Counted from the first letter of the stretch, positions 16,105-24,397 are shown. The stretch: DNA of 34,892 nucleotides from Mycobacterium sp. (GCA_025965975.1 JAOPVX010000353.1:1-34892); one strand, 5' to 3'. Numbers and translations are program-made. The notes: generated from the letters alone by a model not told the origin.

Positions 16105-16489
16105 GTGGGTATCCGAACAGGGACATTCCGGCGGCTTGAGGGCAGCCGACTAGCCGACCGCGATCGCGGGTGGGATGAGGCCGCCGTACAGAATCGTGTT
16201 CGCGAATGGGCGCACGCCACCGACGAACCGAATGAGAAGTACCGGGATGCCCACGTCTGGTACGACAGCGACAAGAAGGACGATTTCATCGCCTACAAGC
16301 TTGTTGGTCGCCGAGGTCATCGACGATCGACTGACGGCCGTTCCGCGGGGTGTGATGGCCGCGGCTGCGGTCATGCAGGGCTCACGCGGCGGGGTCGACA
16401 TCGCGCACGATGACATCGATCGCGGCAAGGGTCACCTCGGGAGGTACTACGCGAAGATGGACGACACGTCGCCGTGGGAGCGCGACTAG
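16105..16489 (+). pseudogene. frameshifted gene for a DUF6582-like protein
   Basis: The first frame reads VREWAHATDEPNEKYRDAHVWYD, SDKKDDFIAYKL and is then lost. The +1 frame continues with VAEVIDDRLTAVPRGVMAAA, GGVDI and RYYAKMDDTSPWERD to the stop at 16489. Together they form a well-known actinobacterial and phage-associated domain I associate with DUF6582 (W-D...R-V-x-E-W-A...F-x-A-Y-K-L...V-P-R-G-V...R-Y-Y). A single-base indel near 16300-16310 separates the halves. The start is unclear; GTG 16105 is the first available. It may be a real mutation or a sequencing error. Confidence 0.65.
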
Positions 16490-16884
16490 CGATAATCACC
16501 GCTTCGTCCAGCGTCGACGTCGATCGAAGACAACGCTCGCGGCAATACCCTGGGCAACCGCTTCGAGTTGAGCACGGTTCAGACTTGCGCGTGACGGGTA
16601 GTCCACTGGCATGCCGGGCCAACCGACGGGTATCGGCCGCTATTCGGTGATCACCATCGGAGTGCTTGTGGCCCCTGTGTGGCGTTGCGATTCTCGGCAG
16701 CATTCTCGCAGCGGCCGGAGAAGGTTTGATGGCCCAGGCAGTTTCATTGGGTTCGGCCTCGGCTGAGTGTTTTCGGCGCGAGTTTGTTTCTACTCATTCG
16801 GTCCGTCAAACGCCGCGGTGCTCTGCTCGACGCGGAAACCACCCCCGCCGAACGGGTGACCTAAAACCTGGAGCACCCGACACA
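16490..16884. other. intergenic stretch upstream of the ferritin-like gene
   Basis: About 395 bp with no supportable gene. A 38-codon minus-strand frame (16496-16612) was seen but lacks a ribosome binding site. The right edge holds the SigF-like promoter. Confidence 0.4.
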
Positions 16885-16910
16885 GTTTCGTCCCGCAAAG
16901 CCCGGGGTAC
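16885..16910 (+). promoter_or_regulatory. SigF-like promoter of the ferritin-like operon
   Basis: GTTT at 16885-16888, a 16-base spacer and GGGTAC at 16905-16910 give one of the best SigF-consensus matches in the window. The predicted transcript starts near 16917, shortly before the ferritin-like gene. Confidence 0.68.
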
Positions 16911-16961
16911 CTCCTGACAGCGCCCAGCCCGATGAGCGCGATTACCGAGAGGTTTACGTCC

Positions 16962-17516
16962 GTGAGCACTCAGACCGCCGAGGCCAACAACAAGTTCGAA
17001 ATCGACGTCACCAAGATTCGCAATGACGCCCGCAAACACATGGACGCCGGTGCCGTCACCGTTGGCAACACCGTCGACGTCGAGCGCCTCATCGGCGTGC
17101 TCAACGAGGTGATCGCCACCGAGATCGTCTGTCATCTGCGCTACAGCCAGCACGCGATCTCCGCCACCGGAATCGACCGTGCGCAGGTCGCGGCCGAGTT
17201 CACCGAACACGCCTCTGAGGAGATGCAACACGGACTGTGGGCCGCGGTGCGGGTGAGTCAGCTTGGCGGCGAACCCGACTTCGATCCAGCCACACTTGCC
17301 GAACGCAGCCACACCGAATACGTCATGGTGGATGAAGCAGACCTGAAACGGATGCTCACCGAAAACCTTGTCGCCGAGCGGATCGTCATCACCAGCTACC
17401 AGGAAATCATCCGCTGGATCGGCGACGCCGACCCGACGACGCGCAGGTTGATGGAGAAGATCCTCGAGCAGGAGGAGGACCATGCGGACGACCTCAACGA
17501 CCTGCTCGGCAACTGA
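16962..17516 (+). CDS. ferritin-like diiron-fold protein
   Basis: A 184-residue protein (from GTG 16962) of ferritin-like four-helix type. Helix motifs include EVIATEIVCHLRYSQHA, FTEHASEEMQHG and KILEQEEDHADDL; the two E-x-x-H motifs are those that bind iron in bacterioferritin and Dps relatives. It probably oxidises or stores iron, or protects against peroxide. GTG 16962 has GAGAGG 9 bases upstream; an ATG at 16932 without a site would add 10 residues. A SigF-like promoter lies just upstream. The glycosyltransferase gene starts 1 bp after the stop, so a longer operon is likely. Confidence 0.82.
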   Translation: MSTQTAEANNKFEIDVTKIRNDARKHMDAGAVTVGNTVDVERLIGVLNEVIATEIVCHLRYSQHAISATGIDRAQVAAEFTEHASEEMQHGLWAAVRVSQLGGEPDFDPATLAERSHTEYVMVDEADLKRMLTENLVAERIVITSYQEIIRWIGDADPTTRRLMEKILEQEEDHADDLNDLLGN

Positions 17517-17517
17517 C

Positions 17518-18255
17518 ATGCACCGATCCTCGAATCGCGCCGCCCGGATCGATCGGGTGGTGGTGGTCATCCCCGCCCACAACGAAGCGGACCACCTCAC
17601 TTCGTCCGTGAAAGCAGTGCTCACTGCCGGGGCGTGCCTACCTCTGCCCGTAGCGATCATCGTGGTGCTGGACGCGTGCGACGACGGCAGTGCGACGCTG
17701 GCTGGACAGTTCGGCTCCGACGTGCATTTCGTCTCGATCGAGGCGCGCAATGTGGGGGCGGCGCGGGCGGTGGGGTTTTCCTACGCACGCACTCTGTGTG
17801 ATCCGGCGGTGATCGACAATTCGCGGATCTGGTATGCCACCACCGACGCCGACAGCGTGGTCGACCCCGACTGGTTGCTGCGCCAGATTTGCGCCGATGC
17901 CGACATGGTGCTCGGCGTGGTGCGCATTGCGCGCTGGCGTGAGTTCCCGGCTGCGGCCGCGCGGCGCTACCTGGCCGCGTACCGGTCGAAGACTCGGCCC
18001 GACGGTCACGGGCACGTGCACGGGGCGAACATGGGGTTTCGCGCCCACTCATATTGGCGGGTAGGCGGATTCGCGGCGCTCGCGAGCGATGAAGATGTTG
18101 ATCTGGTCGTCCGCTTCGAATCGGCTGGCCTGCGAATCGTGTGGGACGCGCAATTGTCAGTCGTGACCTCGCGGCGGCAGCTGGGGCGGGCACCGGACGG
18201 CTTCGCCGCGCACTTGCGCTCGCTGCTCGCCTGCCCGGATGTCGAGCCGGCATGA
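17518..18255 (+). CDS. family 2 glycosyltransferase
   Basis: A 245-residue GT-A enzyme. It begins with VVVVIPAHNEADHL, typical of GT2 nucleotide-sugar binding. DADS at about residues 110-113 (ATTDADSVVDPDWL) is the metal-binding D-x-D, and GHVHGANMGFR with SDEDVDLVVRFE supplies the acceptor and catalytic-base (ED) region. No membrane segment is present, so it is probably a cytosolic transferase rather than a processive synthase. The ATG lies 1 bp after the ferritin-like stop, and the stop overlaps the next start by 4 bp. Donor and acceptor are unknown. It groups with a deacetylase and a methyltransferase that suggest an amino-sugar product. Confidence 0.87.
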   Translation: MHRSSNRAARIDRVVVVIPAHNEADHLTSSVKAVLTAGACLPLPVAIIVVLDACDDGSATLAGQFGSDVHFVSIEARNVGAARAVGFSYARTLCDPAVIDNSRIWYATTDADSVVDPDWLLRQICADADMVLGVVRIARWREFPAAAARRYLAAYRSKTRPDGHGHVHGANMGFRAHSYWRVGGFAALASDEDVDLVVRFESAGLRIVWDAQLSVVTSRRQLGRAPDGFAAHLRSLLACPDVEPA

Positions 18256-19193
18256 GCGAGCCGCTGGTGAAGCGTTGGCTCGACGCCGGCGAGCTGGATC
18301 TGCCCCTGCCCGGCTCGGGGCAGACGGCCCAACGCTGGCGCAAGCTGGCCGCGTTCGCCGAAATCGATGTGGTGGCGGGCCGACTCGCCGAAGCACACGC
18401 CGATGCCACAGCGATCCTCGCCGAACTCGGCGCCCATCCACCCGAGCGGGGCGAACTGTGGGCGGTCTGGGCGGCGGAGTCCGCCGAGGTGACCCTCACC
18501 GTGGATGAGGTCGACGGTGTCGCCGAACTCAATGGCACCAAGTCCTGGTGCTCGGGAGCCGGGCTGTGCACACACGCGCTCGTCACCGCGCACCGCCCAG
18601 AGGGGGAACGCGGCCTGTATGCCGTGGATCTTCGGTGCCCGCAAATCACCCCATTAGAAGAGAGCTGGTGCAATGCGGGCATGAAGGACGCCGACACCAG
18701 AACGGTTCAATTCAGCAGCGCCGCCGCAACACCGGTCGGCAATCCCGGTGAGTACCTGCAACGCTCGGGCTTCTGGTACGGCGCCATCGGCGTAGCGGCG
18801 TGCTGGCTTGGCGGAGCGCGGAGTGTCGCCGCTGCGCTCTACCGTGCGGTCGGCAACGAACACAACAACGCCGCGCACGACACCCACGCGCAGGCGCACC
18901 TCGGCGCGGTAGACGCGGCCCTGGCAGCCGCCGACGCCGTGCTGATCGCGACCGCATGTCAGGTCGACGCCGGAACCGACTGTGTCAGAGCAGAATTAAT
19001 CGCACGGCGTGCACGCGCTGTGGTCGAAACCGCTGTGGACGAGGCTATCGTCAGAACCGGACGGGCATTAGGCCCTGGGCCGCTGGTGACCGACGCTGAA
19101 CACGCTCGCCGGGTCGCCGATCTAACCATCTATGTACGGCAGAGCCACGCCGAACGCGACCTCGCGGCGCTTGGGCGATTGGCCGCGCGGTGA
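18252..19193 (+). CDS. acyl-CoA-dehydrogenase-like protein
   Basis: A 313-residue protein with the middle and C-terminal architecture of acyl-CoA dehydrogenases: LNGTKSWCSGAG is the usual G-x-K-x-x-x-S-G-x flavin region, followed by a helical domain ending LTIYVRQSHAERDLAALG. The N-terminal helical domain is short compared with the usual ~380-residue enzymes, and the usual catalytic Glu motif (YEGT) is absent. It may act on an unusual acyl or amine substrate, or be non-catalytic. The ATG at 18252 overlaps the GT2 stop; the longer open frame upstream lies inside the GT2 gene. The PIG-L gene overlaps its stop (GTGA). Confidence 0.8.
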   Translation: MSEPLVKRWLDAGELDLPLPGSGQTAQRWRKLAAFAEIDVVAGRLAEAHADATAILAELGAHPPERGELWAVWAAESAEVTLTVDEVDGVAELNGTKSWCSGAGLCTHALVTAHRPEGERGLYAVDLRCPQITPLEESWCNAGMKDADTRTVQFSSAAATPVGNPGEYLQRSGFWYGAIGVAACWLGGARSVAAALYRAVGNEHNNAAHDTHAQAHLGAVDAALAAADAVLIATACQVDAGTDCVRAELIARRARAVVETAVDEAIVRTGRALGPGPLVTDAEHARRVADLTIYVRQSHAERDLAALGRLAAR

Positions 19194-19966
19194 CAGCGGC
19201 GGCGGCGTCGAGTGGCAATGCCGCGCGGTTGGCCGCGCGGCCCGTGGCCGGCGGGGGCACCCCGGCCGCCGATTGGACAGCGGCCGACCGCGCGTTTCCC
19301 GAGTTGAGCCTCCACGACTGCCCGGCCTTACTGCTGGTCGCCCCGCATCCCGACGACGAGACACTCGGTTTCGGCGCGACCGCGGCCTCGCTGCAGTCTC
19401 GCGGCGTCGACGTGCGGGTGGTGTCGGTGAGCGACGGCGGCGGCGCCTATCCAAATTTGTCACCGTTGGAGCGCAGCGCGCTGGAGCGCACCCGCCGATC
19501 CGAATTAATCCGCGCAACAGATCATCTCGGTCTGAAGAGACCCATCTGTCTGGGGCTGCCCGACGGCAGCCTGGGTGAGCACGAGATCGGCCTGGCAGAC
19601 ACGCTGAGCGCACTTCTGTCGCAGCTGCGTCCCGGGGCGTGGTGCGCCGCGACGTGGCGGGGCGACGGGCACCCCGACCATGAGGCGGTGGGACGCGCCG
19701 CTGCGGTGGCGGCGGCGCGCGCTGGCGCCAAGCTGCTCGAATATCCGGTGTGGATGTGGCACTGGGCCCGGCCGGACGACGCCGCCGTGCCGTGGCATCG
19801 AATGGCCAGGGTAGCGCCCGACCGCGCCGCGCTCGCGCGCAAACGGGTTGCCGCCAAGGAGTTTCGGTCCCAACTCATCGGCTACGACCGAGAAACTGAC
19901 CCCGTGCTTCCGCCGTTCGCGCTGCGGCGGATGCTGGCTGTGGGGGAGGTGACTTTCACTGACTGA
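19190..19966 (+). CDS. PIG-L-family deacetylase
   Basis: A 258-residue zinc-dependent de-N-acetylase of the LmbE/PIG-L type. AxHPDDE (APHPDDETLGFG) is the hallmark metal motif, and the third ligand is likely in GHPDHEAVG (H-P-D-H). Relatives remove acetyl from N-acetylglucosaminyl conjugates, for example in mycothiol and GPI synthesis. GTG 19190 overlaps the previous stop. In other bacteria PIG-L and methyltransferase domains like the next gene are found fused, which supports joint action. The next reading frame overlaps its 3' end by 8 bases. Confidence 0.88.
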   Translation: MTAAAASSGNAARLAARPVAGGGTPAADWTAADRAFPELSLHDCPALLLVAPHPDDETLGFGATAASLQSRGVDVRVVSVSDGGGAYPNLSPLERSALERTRRSELIRATDHLGLKRPICLGLPDGSLGEHEIGLADTLSALLSQLRPGAWCAATWRGDGHPDHEAVGRAAAVAAARAGAKLLEYPVWMWHWARPDDAAVPWHRMARVAPDRAALARKRVAAKEFRSQLIGYDRETDPVLPPFALRRMLAVGEVTFTD

Positions 19967-20588
19967 GCGCCTTCCCGACCGCTATTTCGACGAGCTCTAT
20001 GCCCGCTCTCGCGACCCCTGGCGCCTCGCGGACCGCTGGTATGAGAAGAGAAAGTATGCGATCACGCTGGCGATGCTCCCGCAGCCGGTCTACCGTCACG
20101 CGTTGGAGCTGGGCTGCTCAGTGGGGGTCCTCACCGAGGCGCTGACGGCCAGGTGCGACCACGTTACCGCGACGGATATTGCGCGAGCGGCTCTGTGCGA
20201 GACGGATGCCCGGCTGCGCGCGGCCGGTCGGCGACAACACGTTACGTTGCAGCGCACATCAATCGACTGTGCCTGGCCGGCAGATGATTTCGACCTCGTC
20301 GTGCTCTCCGAGGTGGCGTACTACCTATCCGAAAACACACTGCGGCGGGTGATGGATAGTGAGGTGTCAAAGCTTCTGCCCGGCACAACGGTCCTCGCCG
20401 CACACTGGCGCCATCCAGTCAGCGGATACCCCCTCGACGGCGACCGAACCAACGACATCATCGGCTCGACACCGACGTTGCACCAAACGGCCCACTATCG
20501 AGACGGCGACGTCGTCATCGACGTGTTTGAGAACGCGACACCGACCTCGGTGGCCGTTCGCACGGGCGTACCCGGAGCCCGTCCATAA
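19959..20588 (+). CDS. NodS-like SAM-dependent methyltransferase, probable CTG start
   Basis: Reading from CTG 19959 the product is 209 residues and begins TERLPDRYFDELYARSRDPW after the first residue, the normal N-terminus for this family, followed by YEKRKYAITLAMLP. The SAM motif is LELGCSVGVLTE, then DFDLVVLSEVAYYL. This pattern is shared with NodS, which N-methylates deacetylated chitooligosaccharides. The only ATG in frame is 20073, which would delete the conserved N-terminus. CTG has a very strong GGAGGTGA 6 bases upstream (19945-19952). No ATG, GTG or TTG exists between the upstream stop and that CTG. It is the last gene of the apparent operon. Confidence 0.8.
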   Translation: MTERLPDRYFDELYARSRDPWRLADRWYEKRKYAITLAMLPQPVYRHALELGCSVGVLTEALTARCDHVTATDIARAALCETDARLRAAGRRQHVTLQRTSIDCAWPADDFDLVVLSEVAYYLSENTLRRVMDSEVSKLLPGTTVLAAHWRHPVSGYPLDGDRTNDIIGSTPTLHQTAHYRDGDVVIDVFENATPTSVAVRTGVPGARP

Positions 20589-20679
20589 GCCGACAGACCC
20601 CATGTGCGGTCTTTGCACGGCGCGCCGATCGCGACGCTTAAGCGCTCAGCAGAGTTGCTGCAAAGCGCAGGCCGCGGTC

Positions 20680-20868
20680 GACCCCGACCGCTTCTCCGCG
20701 GCGAACTCAAAATCGCGGGACCGCTGGCAATATCTGCCGTTCGGCGCCGGCCCGCGGTCGTGCATCGGGGATCACTTCGCGATGCGCGAAGCAACCCTGG
20801 CGCCGGCCACCATCGTCCGGCGAACGGAAATCCATTCCCTACGAAAGCAGCATGCAGCCGGAAGCTAA
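20680..20868 (+). pseudogene. C-terminal fragment of a cytochrome P450
   Basis: The frame reads DRFSAANSKSRDRWQYLPFG, then FGAGPRSCIGDHFAMREATL, the haem-binding signature with the cysteine ligand (F-G-x-G-x-R-x-C-I-G), and RRTEIHS before the stop. The I-helix and ExxR regions are missing upstream, where the methyltransferase gene ends. It is a truncated remnant of a typical mycobacterial P450. Confidence 0.8.
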
Positions 20869-21077
20869 CCGACCCGCAACCGATACGGGACCTTGCGACG
20901 CCGCAACAAGCCGAAATTCGGGTAGCTGGCTGTTCGACTCCATCTCCCCGGCTCCAGAAAACGATTTCATTGCCGACCGAACGACAACAAAGGTCCTCCA
21001 GCCGGCGGCAAAAATTCGTCCTCACAGTGATGTCCAAGGCCTGTTGAGTGGGAAGAGGCGTTTGTCGTGAGGCATGT
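20869..21077. other. short region without recognised content
   Basis: Between the P450 fragment and the stop of the convergent hydroxylase gene I see no gene or hairpin. Confidence 0.35.
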
Positions 21078-22712
21078 TCAGGCCTTCTCCGATGATGCCT
21101 CGGATCGGCCAGACGTTGGCATCCCGGGGCAGCCGTTGGCCAGGACGCGTTCGGCTAGGTTGTCGACGAGACCATCCGTGGTGGATGGGTCAAGGACACC
21201 GCCGAATACCTGGAAGTCGGGGCGGATCACGACGACAGATGCGTTCAGCCGCTCAAACCAAGGCGCGTACTTGCCCTCGGTGTCGGCCAGGCCGCCAGGT
21301 CCGAAGTGAGCGCTGCGACCTCCGAGTCGCTGCCAGGCGGCGCGCACGGGTGGGGACAGCCGGTCGGCCGGGTCGGAGTCTCGGCCCAAAAGGACGAAGC
21401 AGGGCGGGGCGATGATCTCGTCGAGGAGCGCGGTCTGAGTTTTCGTGCCCACCGTGGCCTGCAGTCCCAGGCTGCCGCCGATCCCGTCGTCTTGCAGGGT
21501 GCCACCCCGGAGAAGCCAGTTCTGGCTCGCTTCTTGGATGTCCAGGTTCGCCAGGCCCGTGAGCCCGGCGTCGCGCTGAGCGCACTCCTGCGGGTCGGTC
21601 ATGCAGAACATCTGGCCGATGAGAACGGTCTGTTCCACGATCTGGGCGACCTGTGTGGAACGTTCGGCGGCGTAGTCGTCGAGCAGCGAGTCCCGTCCCT
21701 TTCTATCGACCATCAGCGCCAGTCGCCAGGCCAGATTGGCCGCGTCGCGGATGCCGGAGTTAAAGCCCTGGCCCATGAACGGCGGCATCTGATGGGCGGC
21801 GTCACCGGCCAGGACCACGCGGCCCTGGCGCCATTGATTGGCCCAGCGGCCTCGGAAGGTATACCGCGCCTGCCGGACCAGGTCGGCGTTGTCCCGGTGG
21901 AACCCCCAGGGTTCCAGGAGCCGCCAGGCGTTCTCCTCGGTGTCGACGTTTGTCCTGGTCGTCGGTGGGCATGATCATGAATTCCCAGCGTCGCCCCCCG
22001 GGGCCGGCCGGTACGAGGGTGGCCGGCCGGGCGGGACCCAGACGCTGGCATGCAGAGGGCAGCCAGGTCAGCGGGGCGTGCGGGACGACGTCGACCACCA
22101 GCCAGTCACGGTTGAAACCAAGGTCGGTCATCTCCAGCCCGAGCAGCGAGCGCACGGTGCTGTTGGCTCCGTCGCAGCCGACGGCGTATGCCGCTCGTAG
22201 GGTGCGACGTTCTCCATCCGGAATCGGGGCGAGGCCCGTGTGCGCCCGGATAGTGGCGGTCACATCGGACCCGTCGTCGGACACCGATTCCAGCGTGAAG
22301 CCCCGGTGCTCATCGATCAGCGGATCGGCCTGCACCCGGCGCTCCAACAACTGCTCCAGCTCCGGCTGCGAAAAGCCGGACATGTCGGCGAGCCCGGAGT
22401 GGGACTCCAGGGTGATCGGCGACTCGGTCAGAGTCCGTCCTGACGCGTCCTGCAGGATGAAGCGTTGCCCGTCCTGGCCCCAGGGCTCGAGCATTCCGGC
22501 GAGTTCCTCGCCAAGGCCCAGTTGGCGCAAGACGCGCTGCGGTCATGGCTGAGAGCCACGGCGCGGGGCAGGGGATAGGGCTGCGCCCAGCGTTCCACCA
22601 CGCTCACGTGCAGGCCGCGCTGGCTGAGCAACAGTGCGAGGACCTGGCCGACGGGCCCGGCTCCCACGATGAGGACGTCGCTGTCGTGTCGGTTGCTCTC
22701 GTTGTCGCTCAT
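21078..22712 (-). pseudogene. mhpA: MhpA-like FAD-dependent aromatic hydroxylase with two frameshifts
   Basis: The pieces spell a full-length (about 545 codons) flavin monooxygenase. VLIVGAGPVGQVLALLLSQRG is the FAD fold at the N-terminus, then AVGCDGANSTVRSLLGLEM, RRWEFMIMP and VVLAGDAAHQMPPFMGQGFN in the GD motif, with NASVVVIRPD at the thioredoxin-like C-terminus. E. coli MhpA, which hydroxylates 3-(3-hydroxyphenyl)propionate, shows the same order. The frame shifts near 22540 (after ALSHD) and shifts back near 21953 (after DDQDK); one-base indels explain both. The ATG at 22712 lies 3 bases after the VOC stop, so the two were probably an operon. It is either inactive or affected by sequencing errors. 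Confidence 0.82.
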
Positions 22713-22715
22713 CGG

Positions 22716-23159
22716 TCAGCCCAACGGCCCCATGTAGGTCTGACCGGCGTAAGTATCGGATAGGGGGGTGAGTGTTTCGGGCCACGGATGGGTTGCCGTA
22801 CGGCGCTGGCTGCGCGTCCTGGGCCTTCCGTCCCACCCGACCTGTTCCATGTAGTAGTACAGACAGACGAGGTGGCCGTCGGGGTCGAGCAGGTGCGCCG
22901 CGTAGTCGATGCCGACATACAGCTCCGGCGGGACGCTGTCGACAACGGTGTAGCCGTGGTTTACCAAGTGCTGCACCGCGTCCCGCAGCTGTCTGTAGCT
23001 GCCCACCTCCAGGCCGATGCTCAGGCACGACGTGTGCTCGCTACGTCCGGGCTCGCTGCGCAGTGCCTTGTCCACCAGGACGAACGTGTGGTGCTCGGTC
23101 CCGCTGCGCAGGTGCGCGATGCCAATTGGTGCGGGCCGTGGGGACACGCTGGCGAACAC
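22716..23159 (-). CDS. VOC-fold protein, extradiol-dioxygenase-like C-terminal part
   Basis: A 147-residue protein with one vicinal-oxygen-chelate half. TEHHTFVLVDK supplies a candidate metal His, SIGLEVGSYRQLRDAVQHLVNHG forms the next helix, and AHLLDPDGHLVCLYYYMEQVGW is the usual D-P-D-G-H strand with a following acidic residue. Two-module extradiol dioxygenases are about twice as long, so this may be an N-terminally truncated or single-module enzyme. It starts with GTG at 23159, 41 bp from the divergent TetR gene. Next to the MhpA-like gene it fits a ring-cleavage role, which is inference. Confidence 0.72.
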   Translation of the reverse strand: MFASVSPRPAPIGIAHLRSGTEHHTFVLVDKALRSEPGRSEHTSCLSIGLEVGSYRQLRDAVQHLVNHGYTVVDSVPPELYVGIDYAAHLLDPDGHLVCLYYYMEQVGWDGRPRTRSQRRTATHPWPETLTPLSDTYAGQTYMGPLG

Positions 23160-23200
23160 GGTGCTAGGCGTCCGATCTGGTGTGCTGGTTTGATGGCGGG

Positions 23201-23818
23201 GTGGCTAGGGCAGGTGCGGGTCGGTCGGGTAGACCGCCGGTGAGTGTTAGCGCCCAGAGCCGCAGCCGCATCCTGGATGCGGCGCGGTTGTGTTTTGTCG
23301 ATCGTGGCTATGACCAGACCACGATGAAGGACATCGCGGCCGCGGCAGAGATGACGGTGGGGGCGTTGTAACACCACTTCGCGTCGAAACAGGAGTTGTT
23401 CGCGGCGGTGTTTCGGCGCCATCAGGCCGAGGCGTTCAGTGCGTTTGAGGTGGCCATGGCGGCCGGGAATGGATTTGTCGAGCAGCTCTCGGCGGTGTTG
23501 GACGTGATGGCCGATATTCATAGCAGCGATCGGGGGCTGGCCGGGTTCACCGCGGTGGCGACCATCGAGCTGCAGCGCCATCCCGAGTTGCGCGCCGCGG
23601 TGGGTGAGGACTCCCGGGCGTTGTATCGGTTTTTTGAGCAGCTGTTGGCGGCCTCGGGCGATGAGATGGCTTCTGATGACCTGGAGGGCCTGGTCAACGT
23701 GGTGGTCGCGATGTTCACCGGGTTCTCGATGTACGGCGCGGGTCCTCGTGCCGCCGGGGCGCAACGCGCGGCGATCGAGGCCTTCAGACGGGCCCTGGCG
23801 GGCGCCATCCTGAAGTGA
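23201..23818 (+). pseudogene. TetR-family regulator with in-frame stop in the DNA-binding domain
   Basis: From GTG 23201 the frame gives [35 protein letters not shown] and then TAA (23369-23371) at codon 57, followed without frame change by HHFASKQELFAAVF and a full TetR ligand domain to 23818. TetR proteins have Tyr at that position (G-x-x-Y-x-H-F), so one base turned TAC or TAT into TAA. Unless read through or restarted, no functional repressor is made. It is divergent from the VOC/MhpA-like genes, its likely targets. Confidence 0.85.
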
Positions 23819-23884
23819 TACGAGGCGCCACCGACAAATTCGCCGACGAATGACGCTTGCGACGGGCGGTAGCCCGGCCGCGGG

Positions 23885-24397
23885 TCATCGGGTGACGCCC
23901 GTTTCTTGCAAGCTAAGCCGCAGGGCTTGCAGCGCGTAGTGCAGCCGCGATTTCACGGTCCCTTCTGCGATCTGCAGGTCGTCGGCGATCTGCGCAATCG
24001 TCCAGCCCAGGTAATAGGAACGCCGAATGACCGCACGGTGCTCCGGCGAAAGGTGCGTCAAGGCGTCGGCGATCAGGAGCCGGTCCAGCGCGGCGTCGAC
24101 CTCATCCGGCCCGCATTGTTCGAATTCATCCGCGCCGTCCGGCGAACTCACTTCGCTGCGGAAGCGCACACTACGGCGCTCGTCGATGATCATGTTGCGG
24201 GCGACGCGAAATAGCCAGGCCCGCGGCGATCTTTCGCCGTCGGCGACGTGTGGGTGCTGCCATGCGCGTAGCAGCGTTTCCTGGACCACGTCCTCGGCGC
24301 GGGCGCGGTCACCGGTCAGTCGCATGGCGTAGCGCCACAGCTCGCCGGCATGCTCGGTGTAGAGCCCGCGCATTAAGGTGGTATCGGAATCATTCAT
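23885..24397 (-). CDS. sigL: ECF sigma factor, SigL-like
   Basis: A 170-residue ECF sigma factor. Region 2 has LYTEHAGELWRYAMRLTGD and AEDVVQETLLRAWQHP, followed by AWLFRVARNMIIDERRSVRF. Region 4 has LSPEHRAVIRRSYYLGWTIA, QIADDLQIAEGTVKSRL and ends LQETGVTR. This is very like mycobacterial SigL. SigL is normally followed by the anti-sigma gene rslA, but here the next gene downstream is the convergent TetR remnant, 66 bp away. It therefore seems unpaired, or the partner lies elsewhere. Confidence 0.87.
   Translation of the reverse strand: MNDSDTTLMRGLYTEHAGELWRYAMRLTGDRARAEDVVQETLLRAWQHPHVADGERSPRAWLFRVARNMIIDERRSVRFRSEVSSPDGADEFEQCGPDEVDAALDRLLIADALTHLSPEHRAVIRRSYYLGWTIAQIADDLQIAEGTVKSRLHYALQALRLSLQETGVTR

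Noticed and set aside
16496-16612. A 38-codon minus-strand frame with protein-like composition (MPVDYPSRASLNRAQLEAVA...)
   Set aside because: It has no ribosome binding site, no recognised family and lies in an otherwise empty stretch; too short to support.
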